Shown here in pieces: positions 58,987 to 64,000 of a DNA stretch of 64,000 bases. This DNA comes from Bin87 sp963666415 (GTDB taxonomy: Bacteria > Chloroflexota > Dehalococcoidia > Lucifugimonadales > UBA3495), in the NCBI GenBank assembly GCA_963666415.2, contig CAXXPD010000002.1, forward strand, positions 496,001-560,000, in the 5' to 3' direction. Numbering within the stretch: the first letter of the stretch is position 1; the number at the start of each line of letters is the position of its first letter. Below the pieces are notes generated by a model, which was not told the DNA's origin, did no database searches, and saw only the letters and a program-made list of their open reading frames with translations. Both the position numbers and the translations under genes were made by a program.

Positions 58987-59983
58987 TTGCTGTTTTAATA
59001 TGTTGCGTATTACGCTTTCATCCTCCGGTTGCTTCCCGATAGGCAGCAGTGATCGCCTCCACCACTTCCTCGGAAGGATCCCTGACCGTCGTTCCCTGCC
59101 CTAACCTGGCAGGAGCTATGGTTTTCTCGACGCGCTCGACCGAATTGGGAGCGATGCGCTCAAACACCGATCGCCAAACTGACAAGTAGGGTTTACCGAA
59201 ATCATTCCACATAGTTATCAGGCCTACATTTTCCGGCAAAATACGCGGCTGCATCGTGACCCTTCCCCCACCACCGGTGTAACAGTACAAACGGACCCTC
59301 GGCAGCTGGGCCAATTGCTCGGCCCACGCAATCAACTGCTCAAAAGTCACACGATCATCTCCGGTGATATGCGCCACTGACTCGATGAACACGTCAGCAT
59401 CGTTGGTGCGTATTCCGGGTGGGGTAGCACGCCTTCGTGTTTGCGGCGATACCGGAACCGCAGCTGCACCGATGTCTGGCGTAATGCGTTGCGGCAATGC
59501 AATTTGAGCTCCGTTCACTTCATACATGTTGATGGAAATGAGGTCAATCGTCAGCGTTTGCGTGGTTATGGAGTCCAGGTAAGCAACGATGCGCTCCAGT
59601 TCGTTGGGAACTTCATCAAGAACCAACACCAGCCTAAATCCGCCATAATCAAGATGTTCCTGTAATACCGTCGGGAACGAATCTCCGTCAACAGCTCCTT
59701 CCTGATCCTGGCGAGAAACTGCCTCGGCAATGGAGCCATAGCCGGCATCGGCGAGAGAACGACGCAATGGGCCTTGTTCAAGCGCTTTTACGTCGTAGCC
59801 ATGCAGAAAAGCCGCATAAGCTAATACTTGGGACACAACGGCCCGGCGCGCTTCTGCGTTCCGTTTCAGTTTTACCTCAATGATCACCGGTCGTCCCGAT
59901 GCCTCCACGGCGAGGATATCGGCATATCCGGTCCCTAAATTCACCTCGCTGCCCAACGTAAAAATTGAAGGAGAACCGGCTAG

Positions 59984-60153
59984 AAATCTGGCCGGAAACC
60001 CCGATTCTCCTCAAGCCGTTATTTTCTTGACGTCGATTACCGATGTAATGATGGGGTCTTGAAACGTATTGCATACACTATCACGCCGAATACGGCTGTA
60101 ATATGTCTGCTTGGCGTAGTGCAAAACCCGGCCAATGGCTTTCCGGCCAGACC
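59984..60153. mobile_element. 170-bp MITE with CTAG target duplication
   Basis: Ends AAATCTGGCCGGAAACC (59984 onward) and, inverted, AGGTCTGGCCGGAAAGCC (from 60153), imperfect terminal repeats. Flanked by CTAG at 59980-59983 and 60154-60157. No coding capacity. A 4-bp CTAG target fits the YTAR target described for IS701-type elements, but no matching autonomous element is in the window. Confidence 0.88.
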
Positions 60154-60210
60154 TCTAGGGGCAGTAGCCCCAGGTTTTCGGCGACGAGACTGTGTAGGTC
60201 CGACTCATCA

Positions 60211-60248
60211 GGAAACGGGTGGGAGTCGGCTGACTCCCACCCGTTTCC
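60211..60248. repeat. Perfect 17-bp stem palindrome in the nuclease N-terminus
   Basis: GGAAACGGGTGGGAGTC (60211-60227) and GACTCCCACCCGTTTCC (60232-60248) with a 4-bp loop. It lies inside codons ~8-20 of the broken nuclease gene and could sequester its translation start or be a replication-templated duplication. Confidence 0.8.
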
Positions 60249-60276
60249 CGTATCCATCCAGATGCCGGTCATTGGT

Positions 60277-61407
60277 TCAGTCTTCCTTCAGCGCCGGTAT
60301 CACCTCTTTGCCGAACAGCTCGATGGAGCGCATCGTGTCCTGGTGCGACAGGCGGCCGCCCTGCGCTTCTAGTAGCAGCGAACCAACACCCAACTCGTCT
60401 CGAATGTGCTTTAGCTTCTTGATGACGGTTTCGGGGCTGCCTACTACCAGATGGTAGCGTTCCTGCAACTCCTCGTAGGATAACTCGTGCAGCGGTGTGG
60501 GTCGACTCGCTGCCACGGCAGCGGCCCCGGCGCGGGATGTGTACCCTGGGGGCGACCAGTATTCACGCGGGCCGCGCAGCGGGTAGTTCATTCGCCACAG
60601 GAACGCTTTGCCCGATTCCTGCGCCTTTTCGTCGGTGTCGTTCACGTGGCAGCAAATCATGAAGGCAAACTTTTCGGGCCCCGGTTCCCAGCCGTCAGCG
60701 GCGGCATATTCCCGGTAACGAGCGAACAGATTCTTGGCCACGTCCAGCGGAGTCAGGAAGGCAGCGTAGGTGTAACGGTGCCGCGCCGTCCACTCCACCG
60801 TCTCCGGACTGCCCGTACCGGGAACCCAAACCGGCGGATGCGGCTTCTGAATCGGCAGCATCCACGGATTCACGGCTCGGTAGTGGTAGTGCGTTCCCTC
60901 CCAGCGGAACGGCCCCGGCGTCGTCCACGTCTTCACCACCAGGTCGTGGCATTCCTCAAACCGCTCGCGGTTGTGCAACGGGTTGGTGTTGTTCGCCCAC
61001 GATTCGATGCCAATACCCCGCACGAAGCCAGAGATGATGCGCCCGCCGGAGATTACGTCCAGCATGGCGATTTCCTCGGCCAGCCGCACCGGATTATCCG
61101 ACGTGGGCAGCATATTGCCCAACATAAGAATCTTGGCCCGATTGGTGATGCGCGCCAGAATGCCGCCGGTGATGTTCACCTCAACGTCCATACACGACGG
61201 CGTGTTGTGGTGTTCGTTAATCATCAGCCCGTCGAACCCTACTTCCTCGGCGTACTGGTATTCGTCCAGGTACCGGTTCATCAGACCGCTGGCTATTTGG
61301 GGGTCGAAGTAGGTGTTTGGGAAAGTCAGCCGCATCGACGGAAACTTCTCCGCTTCCGACTCCGGAAACTCTGCATAAGGAAATTCGGTGAAGTAGAAAA
61401 CGTCCAT
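60277..61407 (-). CDS. LLM-class flavin-dependent oxidoreductase
   Basis: Bacterial luciferase-like TIM-barrel monooxygenase using reduced FMN or F420, 376 aa. Seen: YDE-type LDEYQYAEEVGFDGLMINEH with HHNTPSC, LMLGNMLPTSDNPVRLAEEI, LDVISGGRIISGFVRGIGIE, NRERFEECHDLVVKTWTTPG and KPHPPVWVPGTGSPETVEWT. These are the usual flavin and substrate-site motifs. Start ATG 61407 follows GGAGATGACAGACG. The second LLM gene (62501-63724) shares most motifs, so the two are paralogues. The substrate is unknown. Confidence 0.92.
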   Translation of the reverse strand: MDVFYFTEFPYAEFPESEAEKFPSMRLTFPNTYFDPQIASGLMNRYLDEYQYAEEVGFDGLMINEHHNTPSCMDVEVNITGGILARITNRAKILMLGNMLPTSDNPVRLAEEIAMLDVISGGRIISGFVRGIGIESWANNTNPLHNRERFEECHDLVVKTWTTPGPFRWEGTHYHYRAVNPWMLPIQKPHPPVWVPGTGSPETVEWTARHRYTYAAFLTPLDVAKNLFARYREYAAADGWEPGPEKFAFMICCHVNDTDEKAQESGKAFLWRMNYPLRGPREYWSPPGYTSRAGAAAVAASRPTPLHELSYEELQERYHLVVGSPETVIKKLKHIRDELGVGSLLLEAQGGRLSHQDTMRSIELFGKEVIPALKED

Positions 61408-61437
61408 CGTCTGTCATCTCCAGCGGGTTCAACATTG

Positions 61438-61560
61438 CCCCCTCTCTCTCGGCGAGAGAGGGTCGGGGTGAGGGTGGAAACTCCCCTCTCCCTCGATGAG
61501 AGAGGGCTGAGGCGAGAGTGAGCTTCTCCCCTCTCCCATGGGGAGAGGGGCCGGGGGTGC
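61438..61560. repeat. Three CCCTCTC-type hairpin repeats in tandem
   Basis: CCCCTCTCTCTCGGCGAGAG, CCCCTCTCCCTCGATGAGAG and CCCCTCTCCCATGGGGAGAG, each followed by a GGG(T/C)xGGGGTGAGxGTG-like tail. They lie between the alpha/beta hydrolase and the LLM gene downstream. Confidence 0.75.
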
Positions 61561-61570
61561 GGGCAGCTTC

Positions 61571-62350
61571 CTACAAAAACGCCAGCGCGGTTTGCACAAA
61601 ATCGTCGGGCTTTTCAATCTGCGGCGAGTGGCCACAGTTCGATATGACCGTAACCTCAGAGCCGGCCAGGGCCTGCTGGTAGAGGTCGGCGCACTCCACC
61701 GGCACCAGCGCGTCCTGTTCGCCCCAGACGATGTGGGTTGGCACGCTGACCCGCGCCAGTTTGGCCGGCAGCCGCGGGTTGTACATGTACGGCTTCCAGG
61801 TGAGGCGGATCGCCATTTCCCGGTCGCCCTCCGCCTGGTTCGCCTGCTCGGGTGTTGGGTCGCTGCCGAATAGCTCGTCCCACTCCGGCACCTGCGCGGG
61901 GTCGTGGTACACCAGGTCGCGCACCTGCGCCGGGCTGATTATGAATATGTCGGCAATCTCGCCGTCCTGAGGTTTGATACCCGCGGCGCCGACCAACATA
62001 ACCTTGCTGAAGGCGTGTCCCGTCATTGACAGCATTTCGGCGGCCAGCCAACCACCCATGGAAAAGCCGACGGCCCGCACGTTCTCCAGCCCTTCCTGCT
62101 CCTGGAACCAAGTGTAGAAACAGGCCAGATCCTGCATCGACTCTACCCATTCGGGGCGGTCGCTCTTGCCGTAGCCGGGGTGCGACGGCAGGTAGACGGT
62201 GAACTTCTCCGCCAGCGCCTGGGCGTAACGGCGGGGCCCGGAGTTGCCTCCGGCGCCATGTAGCACCAGCAGCGGGTCGCCGCTGCCGCCCTTGAACACC
62301 TGTAGGTTGCTACCGGCTACCGAGATCGTTTCCTCAGTGAAATTTGCCAT
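61571..62350 (-). CDS. Alpha/beta-fold hydrolase
   Basis: 259-aa alpha/beta hydrolase. The oxyanion region is PLLVLHGAGGNSGPRRYAQA. The nucleophile elbow GFSMGGWLAAEMLS supplies Ser, the acid is Asp in VWGEQDALVPVE, and the His is in VISNCGHSPQIEKPDDFVQT. The substrate cannot be assigned; C-C bond hydrolases and esterases share this pattern. Start ATG 62350 has AAGGAGCAATACAAGA before it. It stands between two LLM monooxygenases on the same strand, suggesting a shared catabolic route (inference). Confidence 0.9.
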   Translation of the reverse strand: MANFTEETISVAGSNLQVFKGGSGDPLLVLHGAGGNSGPRRYAQALAEKFTVYLPSHPGYGKSDRPEWVESMQDLACFYTWFQEQEGLENVRAVGFSMGGWLAAEMLSMTGHAFSKVMLVGAAGIKPQDGEIADIFIISPAQVRDLVYHDPAQVPEWDELFGSDPTPEQANQAEGDREMAIRLTWKPYMYNPRLPAKLARVSVPTHIVWGEQDALVPVECADLYQQALAGSEVTVISNCGHSPQIEKPDDFVQTALAFL

Positions 62351-62404
62351 TCTTGTATTGCTCCTTGATGTCGCCGGTTCTAATATTTCCGCCCGCCATA
62401 CGGC

Positions 62405-62478
62405 TCCCTCTCCCCCGGCAGAGGGTCGGGGAGGGCGTCCCCTCTCCCTTTGACGGGAGAGGGCCAGGGTGAGGGTGA
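62405..62478. repeat. Two CCCTCTCCC hairpin repeats
   Basis: CCCTCTCCCCCGGCAGAGGG and CCCCTCTCCCTTTGACGGG with GAGAGGGCCAGGGTGAGGGTG, between the second LLM gene and the hydrolase gene. Confidence 0.7.
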
Positions 62479-62500
62479 AAACCCTGCGCGTCAGGGTTGT

Positions 62501-63724
62501 TTATCGCCCTTCAGCCGCCATCTTCTGGAACGGGTCGGTCAGCTCCAGCTCTTCGCCGATTTCCTTCAGCGCCGGCAGCACTTCCTGCCCCATGAGTTCC
62601 AGGCAGCGCATGGTGTCCTCGTGGCTGATGGAACCGTCGTTGGTCCACACGGCCAGGATGCCGGGGCGCATATAGCTCAGCACTTCGCGCAGCTGCTCGA
62701 TTACGGTGTCGGGACTGCCGACAATCCACCGCTTCGAGCCCAGAATCTCGTCGTAGTGTGCCGAATCCAGACCACCCACACGGAACGGGTCGCTGCGAAT
62801 CTGCTCCCGCAGGCGCAGGAAGCGCGGGTCATCGCTGCGGCTGCCGTAACCCACCGGCGACGCGTAATCGCGCGGTAGTGGTACTCGGCCCACGCCGATG
62901 TTGCCCACCATATAGCCCTTGCCCACTTCGTAGGCCTTCTCGTCGGTGTCCTGCACGTGGATGCGCACCAGATAACCGAAGTTCTCCGGACCCGGCTCAT
63001 AGCCGTGCTCGCGGGCGGTTTCGGTGTAGATGGACTTCATGTCTTGGGTGCCCTGCGGGTCGGTTTCCAGGAAGATGTACGGGTAGTTGCGCTCGGCGCA
63101 CCACACCAGCGTTTCCGGGCTGCCCGTGCCCGGAATCCAGATGGGCGGGTGCGGCTTCTGCAACGGAACCTGGAACGGGTTGACCACGCGGAACTGATAG
63201 TGCTTGCCCTCCCAGCGGAAGGGTCCGGGCGTCGTCCAGGTCTTCAGCACCAGGTCGTGCGCCTCTTCGAATCGTTCCCGGTTGTACAGCGGGTTGGTAT
63301 TGGTGGCGAGGCTTTCCACGCCGGTGCCGCGCACGAATCCTGATACCAGCCGGCCGCCGGAAATCATGTCGATTTCGGCCAGTTCCTCAGCCAGACGGAT
63401 CGGATTGTCGAAGATAGGCAGCGGATTGCCCAGCAGCACAATCTTGGGTTTCGTGGTAGTGCGGGCCAGAATCGCCGCTTCCAGATTCATCGTGGCGCCG
63501 AGGCAGGTCGGCGTGTTGTGGTGCTCGTTGAGCATCAACCCATCGAAGCCCACTTCCTCCGAGTACTGGTACTCATCAAGGTACATGTTGTACAGGTAGT
63601 GCCCTTCCTGCGGGTCGAAATTTGAGTTGGAGAAGGTGAGCCGCACCGCCTCGTTGGGCGAATTGCGGACGTCCTGCTCGGTGTAATTCACATAAGCCCG
63701 CTCGGTAAACCGCATCAAAAACAT
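62501..63724 (-). CDS. LLM-class flavin-dependent oxidoreductase
   Basis: 407-aa luciferase-like monooxygenase. YLDEYQYSEEVGFDGLMLNE with HHNTPTC, LLGNPLPIFDNPIRLAEELA, EIDMISGGRLVSGFVRGTGV, YNRERFEEAHDLVLKTWTTP and KPHPPIWIPGTGSPETLVWC parallel the first LLM protein. An additional segment (VGYGSRSDDPRFLRLREQIR, DPFRVGGLDSAHYDEILGSK) lies near residues ~290-345. ATG 63724, with AAGGAGGCCATCTT, is chosen over the frame opening at 63808. It is the first gene of the run that continues with the hydrolase, the second LLM gene and the broken nuclease gene. Confidence 0.92.
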   Translation of the reverse strand: MFLMRFTERAYVNYTEQDVRNSPNEAVRLTFSNSNFDPQEGHYLYNMYLDEYQYSEEVGFDGLMLNEHHNTPTCLGATMNLEAAILARTTTKPKIVLLGNPLPIFDNPIRLAEELAEIDMISGGRLVSGFVRGTGVESLATNTNPLYNRERFEEAHDLVLKTWTTPGPFRWEGKHYQFRVVNPFQVPLQKPHPPIWIPGTGSPETLVWCAERNYPYIFLETDPQGTQDMKSIYTETAREHGYEPGPENFGYLVRIHVQDTDEKAYEVGKGYMVGNIGVGRVPLPRDYASPVGYGSRSDDPRFLRLREQIRSDPFRVGGLDSAHYDEILGSKRWIVGSPDTVIEQLREVLSYMRPGILAVWTNDGSISHEDTMRCLELMGQEVLPALKEIGEELELTDPFQKMAAEGR

Positions 63725-63943
63725 AAGATGGCCTCCTTCAGGCGCTGGGTGGCGATGGGGGCATACCCGCAAAAAGTGGCAAAGCCGTCGCTTCACCACA
63801 TAATACACCCATTGGGCAAGGGGTGTGGGTGGCGCCCGGTCAGGGCCTTTAGATTATCCCATCACGCCGCCATTGAGCCGGGATCCAGAGGCTGCCAACT
63901 AACATGGATGCACAGGATAGACAGGATTAGGATGTGCCATAGG

Positions 63944-63979
63944 CTCCCTCTCCCCTGGTGGGAGAGGGTTGGGGTGAGG
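63944..63979. repeat. CCCTCTCCC hairpin repeat near the right edge
   Basis: CTCCCTCTCCCCTGGTGGGA with GAGGGTTGGGGTGAGG. The surrounding 63725-64000 shows no gene; it is upstream of the LLM gene and may contain its promoter, which I could not identify. Confidence 0.7.
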
Positions 63980-64000
63980 TGAACTCCCCAACGTCACACA

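Larger units (their letters stand above)
59018..60272 (-). pseudogene. PD-(D/E)XK nuclease-like gene (NucS/DUF91-like) interrupted by a MITE
   Basis: The N-terminal frame from ATG 60272 reads SHPFPDESDLHSLVAENLGL and ends in the inserted element. After the element the nuclease core follows: NLGTGYADILAVEASGRPVI, then IEVKLKRNAEARRAVVSQVL, giving Asp...Glu-x-Lys of a PD-(D/E)XK fold. The C-terminal half (LIAWAEQLAQLPRVRLYCYT) is less conserved. Removing the 170-bp insert and one CTAG copy gives LLPLAGSPSIFTLGSEVN in one frame of about 360 codons. Therefore the gene was intact before insertion. Its start is 5 bp after the stop of the LLM gene upstream. Confidence 0.85.

Overview
The window is a 64 kb stretch of a GC-rich bacterial chromosome. 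The gene set suggests a free-living or host-associated Chloroflexota, most like Dehalococcoidia/SAR202-type genomes: paired DUF1800/DUF1501 genes, SMP-30 and NHL beta-propellers, LLM-class flavin monooxygenases, HpcH/HpaI aldolase, Ldh-family oxidoreductase, Uma2 proteins and anaerobe-style late cobalamin genes. This placement is inference from gene content, not from a marker gene. No tRNA, rRNA or CRISPR array was seen.

Layout. 1-4.3 kb (minus strand): MscS channel (cut by the edge), Sir2 deacylase, RecF, a membrane-anchored VWA protein and a Fur-family regulator. 4.4-8.3 kb: a DUF1800-DUF1501-NHL propeller operon behind a near-consensus promoter. 8.5-9.6 kb: a decayed Fic gene. 9.9-16.5 kb: small metabolic and repair genes (CoA-binding protein, cupin, SMP-30 lactonase, DNA methyltransferase, Uma2, thioredoxin reductase, MBL hydrolase, VOC protein). 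16.7-19.3 kb: a copper nitrite reductase gene (nirK) split by an IS256-family element. 19.4-28.4 kb: a late cobalamin operon (cobC-like phosphatase, cobD, Uma2, cbiB, cobS, cobT, cobO, cobB and an unknown first gene). Upstream of it are a sigma70-like promoter and a cobalamin riboswitch.

28.5-44.5 kb is a damaged defence island and insertion-sequence sink. A type I restriction-modification locus reads hsdM, a HEPT-like remnant, a nucleotidyltransferase-HsdS fusion, a DUF2806-like gene, then hsdR. The DUF2806-like gene is broken by an IS630-type and an IS5-type element. hsdR is broken by a 150-bp MITE-like insertion and by a palindrome-forming frameshift. After it come an orphan transposase, an unknown protein, and an IS66-type element whose right terminal repeat is interrupted by a second copy of the IS256 element found in nirK.

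44.9-64 kb: asparaginase, FtsH followed by its modulators HflK and HflC, an HpcH/HpaI aldolase, an M16 peptidase translationally coupled to an MBL hydrolase, an IS701/IS4-like element, an M42-type peptidase, an Ldh-family oxidoreductase, a PD-(D/E)XK-type nuclease gene interrupted by a 170-bp MITE with CTAG duplications, and two LLM flavin monooxygenases flanking an alpha/beta hydrolase.

Three non-coding repeat families fill the intergenic space. One is a ~100-150 bp palindrome bounded by TCATTGCGAG/CTCGCAATGA. Another is a G/A-rich CCCTCTCCC...GGGAGAGGG hairpin. The third is MITE-like inserts inside genes. The main theme is recent gene inactivation whose steps can still be reconstructed: several insertions have intact target duplications and can be removed on paper to restore a reading frame exactly.
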